Assembly: GCA_947568835.1 (NCBI GenBank)
Contig: CANOQG010000001.1
Coordinates: 1 to 64,000 of the forward strand
Length of the DNA stretch: 64,000 nt
Reading direction: 5' to 3'
From: Protonemura montana
Taxonomy: Eukaryota > Arthropoda > Insecta > Plecoptera > Nemouridae
The translations under genes and the position numbers were made by a program. Positions 1 to 11,837 of this stretch are shown piece by piece; within the stretch, counting starts at the first letter, position 1, and each line of letters begins with the position of its first letter. The notes under the pieces are model-generated. The model made no database searches, was not told where the DNA came from, and was given only the letters and a program-made list of their open reading frames with translations.

Positions 1-367
1 TACAGATTGGGATGGAAGTGTCATCTTGCGATATATATATTATTTTTTTCCATTAGTCTAATGACGAGTGCCAAAAACGCTGCCTCCTCTCACGCCTCCA
101 ATATTTATTTTATCGAAAATTAAAAAAACCACTTTTAGATAATTGTCTGAACTATTCAATGATAATAAGTCGCATTCTGTCCTTTGTTTCCTGTAGGCTG
201 TAGGGGTTGTTACACATTTGCCATTTTTGCGGCAGAATTCTTTGCTTTGATTCTGATTCTTTGCTGCGCAGTACGTGGGCTAGATTGCTACGTATCTCAC
301 CTATCACCAGAAGGTATTCCTACTCTATGTATTACTTTGAATTTCTTTATTTTCCTTTAGTCGGAAC
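1..367 (+). other. 5' region of the hAT transposase, no gene seen
   Basis: This AT-rich stretch holds a TATATATA run near 30-40 and two pyrimidine-rich tracts ending in AG (about 180-197 and 346-360) that resemble splice acceptors. The second lies just before the first in-frame ATG at 368, so a 5' UTR intron is possible. I see no further protein similarity here. A short open frame at 207-476 overlaps the start of the transposase in another frame and looks like a shadow. Confidence 0.4.
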
Positions 368-2616
368 ATGCTCAGCAATGATGATGAATATGTGGACGAT
401 CCACCAATCCCGCAAGCCAATTGTGAAATTACGTCCACTTCCACGCCCAGTATTTTTGAGCCAGACATCGTCATGACGGTTGAGGTTGGAAGCGGGGAAA
501 GGATTCGTTCTTTGCCGGCTACTGCAAATAAAGTTCAAGTTCTTCCAGCGATATTGGACGGGACTTTTTACAAGGTGAAGCCGAAGACGTCGAGTTCGGA
601 CAAGATCTGTGCAGAATGCGTATTATGTGGCAAACAAATAATGGGGTCCTAAAAGTCCACTGGCAACTTTATAAGCCACTACAAGGTAAAATGTGCAAAT
701 TATTTGCTCTCATTCAAGGAAAACTTACGTAGTGTACCTACTGGTATACCATTTTGACATGTTCTTTTCTTATAGCTCAAGCATCTGGGTTCGCTCGAAA
801 AACTTACTCTCCATGCTAAACACAGTCGATCAAATTTAGTACCATCAAAAATGTGTAGCAAATCTGCAAGTCCAGGACCAGCTAGCATTTTTTCTAAAAT
901 GGTTCCTGAAAATGTCAACCTTCGATCTGGTGTTCGTCGCAAAAAGAAACAGTTGACGCAAGCTGACGTTGAAGACCTGATTTTAGACTACGTTGTTGAA
1001 GAAATGCGGCCGCTTTCATGCGTGGATAAACCAGTGTTTAGGGCACTCGTTCTTGGGCTCTCTTGCGAATCCGAAAATCTTCATGTTCCCTGTAGGAGAA
1101 CTTTAGTCAAACGTATAGAGACAAAACGAACGGCGATGATTTTTGATATCAACGATAAGTTTAAGAATCAGGAATATGTGTGCACGACTGCAGATATCTG
1201 GTCAGCTCATAATCGTAGTTATATGGGTGTCACAGCTCACTATTTAGATAGCGATACACTCGAAAGGAAATCATTTGCATTAGCGTGTCAGAGGTTTAAG
1301 TTCTCTCATGATTATGTTAATATTGCCAAATGCTTGCATAAGATTCATTCTGAGTTCGATCTTAATGATGGGAAGCTTACACATACTGTAACGGACAACG
1401 CTTCTAATTTCGGCAAAGCGTTTAGATGCTTTAGAGCTACTAATGATTTTTCTGAGGCAGTTGAAGAGGAGGTTGAAGAAGAATCTAACTGACTCTGATG
1501 TTGATGATGAGCCATGTAATATAATTGTGTCGGAAAATATTCTAGAACCTCCCTTGCATGAATCATCATTTTCTGAAACGGACAATGATGAAATACTGGA
1601 ACTACCTCCACAAATGCGGTGTGCATCGCACACGCTTAGCCTTCTTGCCACTACTGACGCAAAGGTTGCATTATGTGATCATATGTATAAACATCATTAT
1701 GAAATTGCTTTTAAGAAACTAAACACCATTTGGGTCAAAGTTTCGCGCAGTACGAAAGCATCAGATGTGGCATCAACTGTTTTAAACACAAAATTTACCA
1801 TCCCTAGCACAACACGTTGGAATTCCTTATACAATGCCATCAAAAAGGTTCTCCTAGTTGGGAGGAACAAAGTTAATGAAGTTTGTGGCAAGCTGAACAT
1901 CACAAAATGCAGCATTTCCGACTTTGTTTTTTTTATAGGAATACATATTGGTTATGGAGCCAATTGCAACAGTATTAGATGTGTTGCAAGGTGAGAAAAA
2001 CTGTTATCTTGGTCTTGTTTTACCATCTGTTCATTTGATACAGACTAAACTGATAAAGTTGTCTCACTTGCAATATTGTGGCCCCCTAAAAACAGTTATG
2101 CTTCGTGAATTAGGAGAACGTTTCTCCCATGTCTTTGACGTGCATTCTGCGGAGAGTAAGCCATACATACTGGCATCAATAAGCCATCCCAACTTTAAGC
2201 TCAATTGGGGCTGGGCTAGTGAATCTGATTTACGGTTATGCAAAAAATTGTTTCTTAGTGAATGTGATCAGCTGCGTTTAGAACGTGGAGATACAGATAC
2301 CGATAACGAGACTCAGTCTGAGACTAATGAATTGTTTTCTTCTGTGTTGAAAAACAAGAATGAGCAACGTATCTCAGGAGTAGCAGCGTCAAATTTGTCT
2401 ATGGCATATTCATATCTGGAATCAAGATGCATCTCGATGCTACATAAGTTTCCAATTGTTAAAAAGGTGTTCTTAAAGTACAACACCACACTTCCCTCCT
2501 CGGCTCCAGTTGAGCGGATGTTCAGTTCGGGAAATTTAATTCTTGTCCCCAGGCGTTGTAACCTAAGTGACAAAACTTTTGAAACCTTGCTTATGCTGAA
2601 AAGCAACAAGTTTTAA
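368..2616 (+). pseudogene. hAT transposase with BED zinc finger, interrupted
   Basis: The protein would bind the element's ends and catalyse cut-and-paste transposition in the nucleus. Parts in order: an N-terminal BED-type finger split by an intron (CAECVLC at about 611-631, then SHYKLKH across the splice); an RNase H-like core with D in TADIWS (1193-1195) and D in VTDNAS (1394-1396); a CASHTLSLL motif matching the hAT CxxH region; TTRWNS, matching the conserved Trp region; and the C-terminal dimerisation domain with catalytic E in APVERMFSSG (2512-2514), ending at a TAA at 2614-2616. The D-D-E residues are all present. The frame is broken by an in-frame TAA at 650-652 within the BED finger, a one-base frame change near 1470-1490, and another near the T-run at about 1925-1940. 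The last has a pyrimidine tract plus TATAG, so a small intron is an alternative. The start at 368 is the first ATG in the BED-finger frame. This copy is probably inactive. Confidence 0.85.
686..775 (+). other. Predicted intron in the hAT transposase
   Basis: The 90-bp interval begins GTAAAA after ...CACTACAAG and ends TTCTTTTCTTATAG before CTCAAGCATCTG. Joining the flanks keeps phase 0 and completes a BED finger of the form C-x2-C...H-x4-H (HYK joined to LKH). The downstream frame then runs unbroken into the reading frame at 851-1492. Splicing is inferred from consensus signals and domain continuity only. Confidence 0.75.
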
Positions 2617-2842
2617 TAATTAATTACTATGTTCACTTCGTTTTGTCATTGGCAACTGATACCAAATGTTTCTAAAAATCATCTATTATCTAAGGAAAAT
2701 TATCTAGATAATTTATTTTATCTATTATCTTTTAGCTAGATGATTTTTTTGAGAATCATCTATTATCTTATCTAGATAAAAAATTTCCCAATTATCTTTA
2801 TCTTTATCTAGATAAAAAAAAAATTATCTAGTCACAACACTG
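2617..2842 (+). repeat. hAT 3' subterminal repeats and right terminal inverted repeat
   Basis: This AT-rich tail after the transposase stop holds three copies of the palindrome TTATCTAGATAA (2700-2711, 2768-2779, 2804-2815) and a half copy, ATTATCTAG (2823-2831), that runs into the terminal ACAACACTG (end 2842). There are also looser ATCTATTATCT copies (about 2680-2740 and 2757-2767). Clustered subterminal motifs are known in hAT elements as transposase-binding sites; that role here is an inference. Confidence 0.7.
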
Positions 2843-3631
2843 CTCGCTAGCCATACACCCTAGACACTCTGCCTTGCTTCCCGGACGCTCCAGACACTCT
2901 GGCTCGCAAGCCGGGCACTCCAGACACTCTGCCTCGCAAGCCGGGCGCTCCAGACACTCTTCCTTGCTGGCCAGACGCTCCAGACACTCTGCCTCGCAAG
3001 CCGGGCGCTCCAGACACTCTGCCTCGCTAGCCAGACGCTCCAGACACTCTGCCTTAGTAGCCAGACGCTCCAGACACTGCCACGTTAGCTATACGTTCCA
3101 GTCACTCTTCCTTGCTGGCCAGACGCTCCATACACTGTGCCTCGCTAGCCAGACGCTCCAGACACTCTGCCTAGCTACCAAGACGCACCAGACACGCTGC
3201 TTCGCAAGCCGGGCACTCCAGACTCTCTGCCTCGCTAGCCAGACGCTTCAGACACTCTGCCTAGCTACCAAGACGCTCCAGCACTCTGCCATGCTGGCCA
3301 GTCGCTCCAGACACTCTGCCTCGCTAGCCAGACGCCCTATACACTCTGCCCCGCTACCCAAACGCTCCAGACACTCTGCCTCGCAAGCCGAGCGCTCCAG
3401 ACACTCTGCTTCGCTAGCCAGACGCTCCAGACACTCTGCCTTAGTAGCCAGACGCTCCAGACACTCTTCCTCGCTAGCCAGACGCTCCAGACACTCTGCT
3501 TCGCTAGCCAGACACTCCAGAAACTTTGCCTCGCTAGCCAGACGCCTCAGACACTCTGCCTTGCTACCCAGTCGCTCCTGACACTCTGCCTCGCAAGCTG
3601 GGCTTTCCAGACACTCTGCCTCGCTAGCCAG
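2843..3631. repeat. 30-bp satellite array, segment 1
   Basis: About 26 tandem copies of the ~30-bp monomer lie between the two hAT insertions. An exemplar monomer elsewhere is 6964-6993: it opens CTCGCTAGCC and continues with CCAGACGCT and CCAGACACT in tandem. Variants visible here differ in the first half: GCAAGCCGGG, TTAGTAGCC, and a form with GCTACCCAG. All copies are in the same orientation. The first 8 bp (2843-2850) are the presumed target duplication of the left hAT, and the last 8 (3624-3631) that of the next insertion. No gene is supported. Confidence 0.97.
3624..3631. repeat. Left target-site duplication (CTAGCCAG)
   Basis: This direct repeat matches 5320-5327 exactly and abuts the element's first base. 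The single-copy version of the same flanks is found at 11838-11845. Confidence 0.93.
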
Positions 3632-3811
3632 CAGGGACCCGAACCGGAACCGAAACCGGAACCGAAACCCGAAAAAACCCGTATTTTCTTGGAACCGAAA
3701 CCGGTACCAGAACCGTTATTATTAATTTCTAAGAACCGGAACCGGAACCGGAACCCTTATTAAATCATGGGTTCTTTTCGGTTCCTTAAAGGTTCCATAA
3801 AGGTTCCGAAG
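3632..3811. repeat. Left subterminal GGAACC-rich block of the non-autonomous hAT
   Basis: This block holds dense copies of GAACCGGAACC and GAACCGAAACC, turning into the opposite-strand form GGTTCC near 3779-3809. It mirrors the right block at 5097-5297. Such subterminal clusters probably serve as transposase-binding sites. Confidence 0.75.
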
Positions 3812-4342
3812 TTATATTGAGATTTCAGAAATTCAGATTAAAATTATTTGCATATTTTGTTTACAACTTTTTTGTTTTTAATTTTTCCACACGAAAAAAA
3901 AATGTTTCACTGGTTTGTTCCGAAAACATCCATTGACTCATCTTGTATCCACGATTTTGTTTGGGGAAAACACAAGGCATTTTCGAGAGTATTTCTTTAT
4001 AAATGATCACACCGCTCTGAGAAGCGTTCTTTGGCGGTGCCCTAGCAGCCAGCTACTTTGTTTTGTATCTGATAAGCTATAATCCTCGTATCCTGCCGAC
4101 TCGACTCACTCGTGGGCCAGCGCGGGTAATAGCTTGTTTCATAATATGCTAGCGTATGTTAGATTGTATAACGAACAGATCGGAGCGACCAGCCAGTTTG
4201 GTCGAGTTTTCGCTATTTCTGGAATTTTTCCTGTTTCATAATGTCCGTAAGATGATAAATGAACTAATAAGAGACCTCATAAAGGAGGGATGCAAATCAT
4301 ACTCGTTGAGACTTTAGCTCAGTGTTGGCGAAATCGTGGTTA
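3812..4342. other. Unrecognised interior of the non-autonomous hAT
   Basis: I find no convincing coding frame and no RNA gene here. The stretch is of mixed composition, with a more GC-rich patch around 4030-4150. CAGTGTTG at 4320-4327 resembles a hAT tip, but no partner end was found. Confidence 0.5.
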
Positions 4343-4870
4343 CAATAATAATAATAATAATGTTTTTAATTCCGTTTAAACACATCGTGCCATCGTGCCA
4401 AGTTCAAAGTATTACATTTAGGTGACCAACAATTAAACAACATATACGTCTTATGTATCCATAGCAACATTTTTAGGTACTATAATATTTACATTTACAC
4501 TACAATTTTTCATTGTCTCTACCTTTTACAATAAAACATCTTTTACAGTATAAAAACATTTTTCAAGTAGAAAATTCTTGAGCACAATTTTGAATTTCTT
4601 GTCCTTTTTGATTTGAAGATCCGCCGGCAATGCCCTATAAAGCTCACCCGCATAGGTGGGCCCCCTTTTATAATTTTGAAAAGCTGGTTTATCCAGTTTA
4701 TAGTTAATTTTATGTCTAGTGTTAAATAACCCTTTGCCTGTCCCCATCAGAGTGTAACCGTAAATCCATTTCTTTACATTTTTTACTTGAAAGCCTCAAA
4801 CAAACTAACCCCTTGTCGTGCATGCTTTGTCTTATAGAGATGGACTAGCCTGCCTTTTTTACTCCGTACA
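4343..4870 (-). mobile_element. 5'-truncated non-LTR retrotransposon (LINE) 3' fragment
   Basis: The minus-strand frame at 4526-4747 encodes a peptide with the pattern of the reverse-transcriptase C-terminus of LINE ORF2: RGPTYAGELYRALPADL, then a lysine-rich KKFKIVLKNFLLEKCFYTV. An upstream piece (HLYKTKHARQG, about 4820-4850) lies in a neighbouring frame, and a stop at 4796-4798 closes the first frame upstream. The coding remnant is therefore frameshifted. The AAT run at 4344-4361 would be the simple-repeat 3' tail of a minus-strand insertion. Family (Jockey/CR1/L2-like) cannot be settled. The boundaries are approximate, and it is dead. Confidence 0.6.
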
Positions 4871-5096
4871 TAGTAGTACTCTGTAACTCTGCAGAGAAAT
4901 TGAATCAAAAAAATTATTACGACTTCGTTACACCCCTATCTTTTATGCAACTGGCTTCATGTGCTTCGAAACCCAATGTGAGGAAAAAGACCTGTCCCTG
5001 GCAGATGGACAAACAAAACTAAGTGTCACTAAAAACCACTAAAACTTGAACCTGTACAACAGCAAAATTTAAAAAAATAACGCTTTATTTATCAAG
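4871..5096. other. Unrecognised interior of the non-autonomous hAT, right side
   Basis: No coding or repeat signal was found between the LINE remnant and the right GGAACC block. It may be part of the LINE or of the original hAT. Confidence 0.4.
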
Positions 5097-5297
5097 TGAA
5101 ACCGGAACCTTTTTATATTTAAAGCCGGAATCAGAACCCTTATTTGAGAAAATAAGGAACCGGAACCGAAACCGGAACCCCTCTTAACAATATGGAACCG
5201 GAACCGAAACCGGAACCTTTAAAAACGTAAAACCGGAACCAGAACCAGAACCCTAATTTGCAAAAATTAGGAACCGGAACCGGAACCAGAACCTTTT
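5097..5297. repeat. Right subterminal GGAACC-rich block of the non-autonomous hAT
   Basis: Repeated ACCGGAACC and GAACCAGAACC words sit in the same orientation as the left block rather than inverted. They lead up to the right terminal repeat. Confidence 0.75.
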
Positions 5298-5319
5298 ATC
5301 ATTTCGGTTCGGGTCCCTG

Positions 5320-5327
5320 CTAGCCAG
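5320..5327. repeat. Right target-site duplication (CTAGCCAG)
   Basis: It directly follows the terminal GGGTCCCTG of the non-autonomous hAT and matches the left copy in all 8 positions. Confidence 0.93.
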
Positions 5328-8300
5328 GCACTCAAAACACTCTTCATTGCTAGCCAGTCGCACCGGACACTCTGCCTCCGTAGTAACACGCTCCAGACCT
5401 TCTGCTTTGCTAGCGAGTCGCTCCAGACACTCTGCTTCGCTTGCCAGTCGCTCCAGACACTCTGCTTCGCTACCAAGACGCTTCAGACACGCTGCCTCTT
5501 AAGCCAGGCACTCCAGACACTCTGCCTTGCTTCCCAGATGCTCCAGACACTCTGCCTCGCAAGCCAGACGCTCCAGACACTCTGCCTTAGTAGCCTGACG
5601 CTCCAGACACTCTGCTTCTCTAGCCAGACGCTCCAGAAACTCTGCCTCGCTACCAGGACGCTCCAGACACTCTGCCTCCCAAGCCGGGCGCTCCAGACAC
5701 TCTGCCACGCTAGCCAGGCGTTCCAGTCACTCTTCCTTGCTGGCCAGACGCTCCATACACTCTCCTTTAATAGCAAGACGCTTCAGACACTCTCCCTCGG
5801 TACCAAGACGCTCCAGACACGCTGGCTCGCTAGCCAGACGCCCCAGACACTTTGCCTTGCAACCCAGACGCTCCAGACAATCTGCCTCGAAAGCCAGACG
5901 CTCCAGTCACTCTGCCATGCTGGCAAATCGCTCCAGACACTCTGCCTCGCTAGCGAGACGCTCCAGACACTCTGCATAGCTACCAAGACGCTTCAGACAC
6001 GCTGCCTCTTAAGCCAGGCACTCCAGACTCTTTGCCTCGCTAGCGAGACGCCCCAGACACTATGCCTTGCTTCCCAGATGCTCCAAACATTCTGCTTCGC
6101 TAGCCAGACGCTCCAGAAACTCTGCCTCGCTAGCCAGACGCCTCAGACAATCTGCCTCGCTACCCAGGCGCTCCAGAAACTCTGCTTAGCAAGCAAGACG
6201 CTCCAGGCACTCTGCCATGCTGGCCAGTCGCTCCAGACACTCTGCCCCGCTACCCAGATGCTCCAAACACTCTGCCTCGCAAGCCGGGCGCTCCAGACAC
6301 TTTGCCTTGCTACCCAGACGCTCCAGACAATCTGCCTCGCAAGCCAGACGCTCCAGACACTCTGCAAAGCTATCAAGAAGCTCCAGGCACTCTGCCATGC
6401 TGGCCAGTCGCTCCAGACACTCTGCCTCGCTAGCCAGACGCCCTAGACAATCTGTTCCGCTACCCAGACGCTCCAGACACTCTGCCTTAGTAGCCAGACG
6501 CTCCACACACTCTTCCTCGCTAGCCAGACGCTCCAGACACTCTGCTTCGCTAGACAGACGCTCCAGAAACTTTGCCTCGCTGGCAGGACGCCGCAAACAC
6601 TCTGCCTCGCTAGCCAGACGCTCCAGACACTGCCTCACTAGCCAGAAACTCCAGACACTCTGCCACGCTAGCCAGTCGCTCCAGACACTCTGCCTAGCTA
6701 TCAAGACGCTCCAGACACTCTGCCTTGCTTCCCGGACGCTCCAGACACTCTGGCTCGCAAGACGGGCACTCCAGACACTCTGCCTCGCAGGCCGGGCGCT
6801 TCAGACACTCTGCCTAGCTACCAAGGCGCTCCAGGCACTCTGCCATGCTGGCCAGTCGCTCCAGACACTCTGCCTCGCTAGCCAGACGCCCTAGACACTC
6901 TGACCCGCTACCCAGACGCTCCAGACACTCTGCCTCGCAAGCCGGGCGCTCCAGACACTCTGCCTCGCTAGCCAGACGCTCCAGACACTCTGCCTTAGTA
7001 GCCAGACCCTCCAGACACTCTTTCTCGCTAGCCAGACGCTCCAGACACTCTGCTTCGCGAGCCAGACGCCTCAGACACTCTGCCTTGCTACCCAGTCGTT
7101 CTGGACACTCTGCCTCCGTAGTAACACGCTGCAGACCTTCAGCTTTGCTAGCTATGCGTTCTAGTCACTCTTTCTTGCTGGCCAGACGCTCCATTCACTC
7201 TGCCTCGCTAGCCAGACGCTCCAGACACCAGCCTAGCTACCAAGACGCTCCAGAAACTCTGCCTTGCTACCCAGACGCTCCAGGCACTCTGCCATGCTGG
7301 CCAGTCGCTCCAGACACTCTGCCTCGCTGGCCAGTCGCTCCAGACGATCTGCATAGCTTCCAAGACGCTTCAGACACGCTGCCTCTTAAGCCAGGCACTC
7401 CAGACTCTCTGCCTCGCTAGCCAGACGCCCCAGACACTCTGCCTTGCTTCCCAGATTCTCCAGACACTCTGACTCGCAGGCCAGACGCTCCAGACACTCT
7501 GCCTTAGTAGCCAGACGCTCCAGACACTCTGCTTCGCTAGCCAGACGCTCCAAACACTCTGCCTCGCAAGCCGGGTGCTCCAGACACTCTGCCTTGCTAG
7601 CCAGACGCTCCAGACACTCTGTCCCGCTACCCAGACGCTCCAGACACTCTGCATCGCAAGCCGGGCCTAGCCAGACGCTCCAGACACTCTTCCCCGCTAC
7701 CCAGACGCTCCAGACACTCTGCCTCGCAAGCCGGGCGCTCCAGACACTCTGCCTCGCTAGCCAGACGTTCCAGACACTCTGCTTCGCTAGCCAGACGCTC
7801 GAGAAACTTTGCCTCGCTAGCCAGACGCCTCAGACACTCTGCCTTGCTACCCAGTCGCTCCTGACAATCTGCCTCGCAAGCCGGGCGCTCCTGACTCTCT
7901 GCCTCGCTAGCCAGACGCTCCAGACACTCTGCCTTAGTAGCCAGATGCTCCAGACACACTTTCTCGCTAGCCAGACGCTCCAGACACTCTGCTACGCTAG
8001 CCAGACGCTCCAGATATTTTGCCTCGCTAGCCAGACTCCTCAGACACTCTGCCTTGCTACCTAGTCGCTCCGGACACTCTGCCTTGCTTCCCAGATACTC
8101 CAGACACTCTGCCTCGCAAGCCAGACGCTTCAGACTCTCTGCATTAGCAGCCAGACGCCCCAGACACTTTGCCTTGCTACCCAGACGCTCCAGACAATCT
8201 GCCTCGCAAGCCGGGCACTCCAGACACTCTGCCTCGCACGCCGGGCGCTCCAGACACACTGCTTAGCAAGCCAGACGCCCCAGAAACTTTGCCTTGCTAC

Positions 8301-11300
8301 CCAGACGCTCCAGACAATCTGCCTCGCAAGCCAGACGCTCCAGTCACTCTGCCATGCTGGCCAATCGCTCCAGACACTCTGCCTCGCTAGCCAGACGCTC
8401 CAGACACTCTGCATAGCTACCAAGACGCTTCAGACACGCTGCCTCTTAAACCAGGCACTCCAGGCTCTCTGCCTCGCTAGCGAGACGCCCCAGACACTCT
8501 GCCTTGCTTCCCAGATGCTCCAGACACTCTGCCTCGCAAGCCAGACGCTCCAGACATTCTGCCTTAGTAGCCAGACAATCCAGACACTCTGCTTCGCTAG
8601 CCAGACGCTCCAGAAACTCTGCCTCGCAACCGGGCGCTTCAGACACTCTGCCTCGCAAGCCGGGCGCTCCAGACACTCTGATTAGCAAGCAAGACGCTCC
8701 AGGCACTCTGCCATGCTGGCCAGTCGCTCCAGACACTCTGCCTCGCTAGCCAGACGCACTAGACACTCTGCCCCGCTACCCAGACGCTCCAGACACTCTG
8801 CCTCGCTAGCCAGACGCTCCAGACACTCTGCCTCGCTAGCCAGAAGCTCCAGACACTCTGCCACGCTAGCCAGTCGCTCCAGACATTATGCCTAGCTACC
8901 AAGACGCTCTAGACACGCTGCCTCGCAAGCCGGACACTTCAGACTCTCGGCCTCGCTAGCCAGACACCCTAGACACTCTGCCTTGCTTCCCGGACGCTCC
9001 AGACACTCTGGCTCGCAAGCCGGGCACTCCAGTCACTCTGCCTCGCAAGCTGGGCGCTCCAGACACTCTGCTTAGCAAGCAAGACGCTCCAGGCACTCTG
9101 CCATGCTGGCCAGTCGCTCCAGACACTCTGCCTCGCTAGCCAGACGCACTAGACACTCTGCCCCGCTACCCAGACGCTCCAGACACTCTGCCTCGCTAGC
9201 CATTAGCTCCAGACACTCTGCCTCGATAGCCAGAAGCTACAGACATCTGCCACGCTAGTCAGTCGCTCCAGACATAATGCCTAGCTACCAAGACGCCCTA
9301 GACACGCTGCCTCGCAAGCCGGACACTTCAGACTCTCGGCCTCGCTAGCCACACACCTTAGACAGTCTACCTTGCTCACAAACGCTCCAGACACTCTGGC
9401 TGGCAAGCCGGGCACTCCAGACACTCTGCCTCGCAAGCCGGGCGCTCCAGACACTCTGCTTAGCAAGCAAGACGCTCCAGGCACTCTGCCATGCTGGCCA
9501 GTCACTCCAGACACTCTGCCTCGCTAGCCAGACGCCCTAGACAGTCTGCCCCGGTACCCAGACGCTCCAGACACTCTGCCTCGCAAGCCGGGCGCTCCAG
9601 ACACTGCTTCGCTAGCCAGACTCCTCAGACACTCTGCCTTGCTACCCAGTCGCTCCGGACACACTTTCTCGCTAGCCAGACGCTCCAGACACTCTGCTTC
9701 GCTAGCCAGACGCTCCAGATATTTTGCCTCGCTAGCCAGACTCCTCAGACACTCTGCCTTGCTACCTAGTCGCTCCGGACACTCTGCCTTGCTTCCCAGA
9801 TACTCCAGACACTCTGCCTCGCAAGCCAGACGCTTCAGACTCTGCATTAGCAGCCAGACGCCCCAGACACTTTGCTTTGCTACCCAGACGCTCAAGACAA
9901 TCTGCCTCGCAAGCCGGGCACTCCAGACACTCTGCCTCGCACGCCGGGCGCTCCAAACACACTGCTTAGCAAGCCAGACGCCCCAGACACTTTGACTTGC
10001 TACCCAGACGCTCCAGACAATCTGCCTCGCAAGCCAGACGCTCCAGTCACTCTGCCATGCTGGCCAATCGCTCCAGACACTCTGCCTCGCTAGCCAGACG
10101 CCCCAGACACTCTGCCTTGCTTCCCAGATGCTCCAGACACTCTGCCTCGCAAGCCAGACGCTCCAGACATTCTGCCTTAGTAGCCAGACGCTCCAGACAC
10201 TCTGCTTCGCTAGCCAGACGCTCCAGAAACTCTGCCTCGCAACCGGGCGCTTCAGACACTCTGCCTCGCAAGCCGGGCGCTCCAGACACTCTGATTAGCA
10301 AGCAAGACGCTCCAGGCACTCTGCAATGCTGGCCAGTCGCTCCAGACACTCTGCCTCGCTAGCCAGACGCACTAGACACTCTGCCCCGCTAGCCAGACGC
10401 TCCAGACACTCTGCCTCGCTAGCCAGAAGCTCCAGACACTCTGCCACGCTAGCCAGTCGCTCCAGACATTATGCCTAGCTACCAAGACGCTCTAGACACG
10501 CTGCCTCGCAAGCCGGACACTTCAGACTCTCGGCCTCGCTAGCCAGACACCCTAGACACTCTGCCTTGCTTCCCGGACGCTCCAGACACTCTGGCTCGCA
10601 AGCCGGGCACTCCAGACACTCTGCCTCGCAAGCCGGGCGCTCCAGACACTCTGCTTAGCAAGCAAGACGCTCCAGGCACTCTGCCATGCTGGCCAGTCGC
10701 TCCAGACACTCTGCCTCGCTAGCCAGACGCCCTAGACACTTTGCCCCGGTACCCAGACGCTCCAGACACTCTGCCTCGCAAGCCGGGCGCTCCAGACTCT
10801 CTGCTTCGCTAGCTAGACGCTCCAGACACTCTGCCTTAGTAGCCAGACGCTCCAGTTACTCTTCCTCGCTAGCCAGACGCTCAAGACACTCTGCTTCGCT
10901 AGCCAGACGCTCCAGACACTAAGCCTTGCTACCCAGTCGTTCCTGACACTCTGCCATGCTGGCCAGTCGCTCCAGACACTCTACCTCGCTAGCCAGTCGC
11001 TCCAGACGCTCTGCACACTCTGCTTCGCTTGCCAGACGCTCCAGACATTCTGCCTCGCTAGCAAGACGCTCCAGAAACTCTGCTTCGCTCCACGGCCGCT
11101 CTAGACACTCTTCCATGCTAGCCAGACGCTCCAGACACTCAGCCCTGCTACCCAGACGCTCCAGGCACTCTGCCATGCTACCCAGACGCTCCAGGCACTA
11201 TTGCATGCTGGCCAGTCGCTCCAGACACTCTGCCTCGCTAGCCAGTCGCTTCAGACACTCTGCATAGCTACCAAGACGCTTTAGACACGCTGCCTCTTAA

Positions 11301-11837
11301 ACCAGGCACTCCAGGCTCTTTGTCTCGCTAGCCGGGCGCTCCAGACACTCTGCTTAGCTAGCAAGACGCTCCAGACACTCTGCCTCGCTAGCCAGAAACT
11401 CCAGACACTCTGCCACGCTAGCCAGTCGCTCCAGACACTCTGCCAAGCTACCAAGACGCTCCAGACACGCTGCCTCGCAAGCCGGGCACTTCAGACTCTC
11501 TGCCTTGCTAGCCAGACACCCTAGACACTCTGCCTTGCTTCCCGGACGCTCTAGACACTCTGGCTCGCAAGCCGGGCACTCCAGACACTCTGCCTCTCAG
11601 GCCGGGCGCTCCAGACACTCAGCCTCGCTAGCCAGAAGCCCTAGACACTCTGACCCGCTACCCAGACGCTACAGACACTCTGCCTCGCAAGCCGGGCGCT
11701 CCAGTTACTCTTCCTCGCTAGCCAGACGCTCAAGACACTCTGCTTCGCTAGCCAGACGCTCCAGACACTAAGCCTTGCTACCCAGTCGCTCCTGACACTC
11801 TGCCTCGCAAGCTGTGCTTTCCAGACTCTCTGCCTCG

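Larger units (their letters stand above)
1..2842 (+). mobile_element. hAT-superfamily DNA transposon, right part; left end outside window
   Basis: This is the right-hand portion of a hAT element inserted in the satellite. It carries a decayed BED/hAT transposase (368-2616) and an AT-rich subterminal zone with repeated palindromes. Its right terminus ends in CACAACACTG at 2842, the inverse of the CAGTGTTGTG start common among hAT ends. Satellite sequence begins immediately at 2843, and the first 8 bases there, CTCGCTAG, fit the nTnnnnAn target pattern known for Ac/hobo-type hATs. No matching left inverted end or satellite flank occurs between 1 and 367, so the element extends beyond the window. 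The family call rests on the transposase; the right boundary is precise, and the left one is unknown. Confidence 0.85.
3632..5319. mobile_element. Non-autonomous hAT element with perfect TIRs and 8-bp TSD
   Basis: The 1,688-bp insertion starts CAGGGACCCGAACCG (3632-3646) and ends with its exact inverse complement (5305-5319). It is flanked by the 8-bp direct repeat CTAGCCAG (3624-3631 and 5320-5327), which fits the nTnnnnAn pattern of Ac/hobo-type hATs. Both subterminal regions are packed with GGAACC / GAACCGGAACC motifs. No transposase is encoded inside. The interior carries a minus-strand LINE remnant and sequence I do not recognise. The ends differ from those of the hAT at 1-2842 (CAGTGTTGTG), so a different hAT family probably mobilised it. 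An uninterrupted paralogue of the target lies at 11838-11845. Confidence 0.95.

Noticed and set aside
207-476. Small ORF near the window start
   Set aside because: It overlaps the BED-finger exon in another frame and shows no recognisable domain.
4320-4327. CAGTGTTG as the tip of another hAT nested in the non-autonomous element
   Set aside because: No inverse partner (CAACACTG) was found before 5319 and no 8-bp duplication flanks it.
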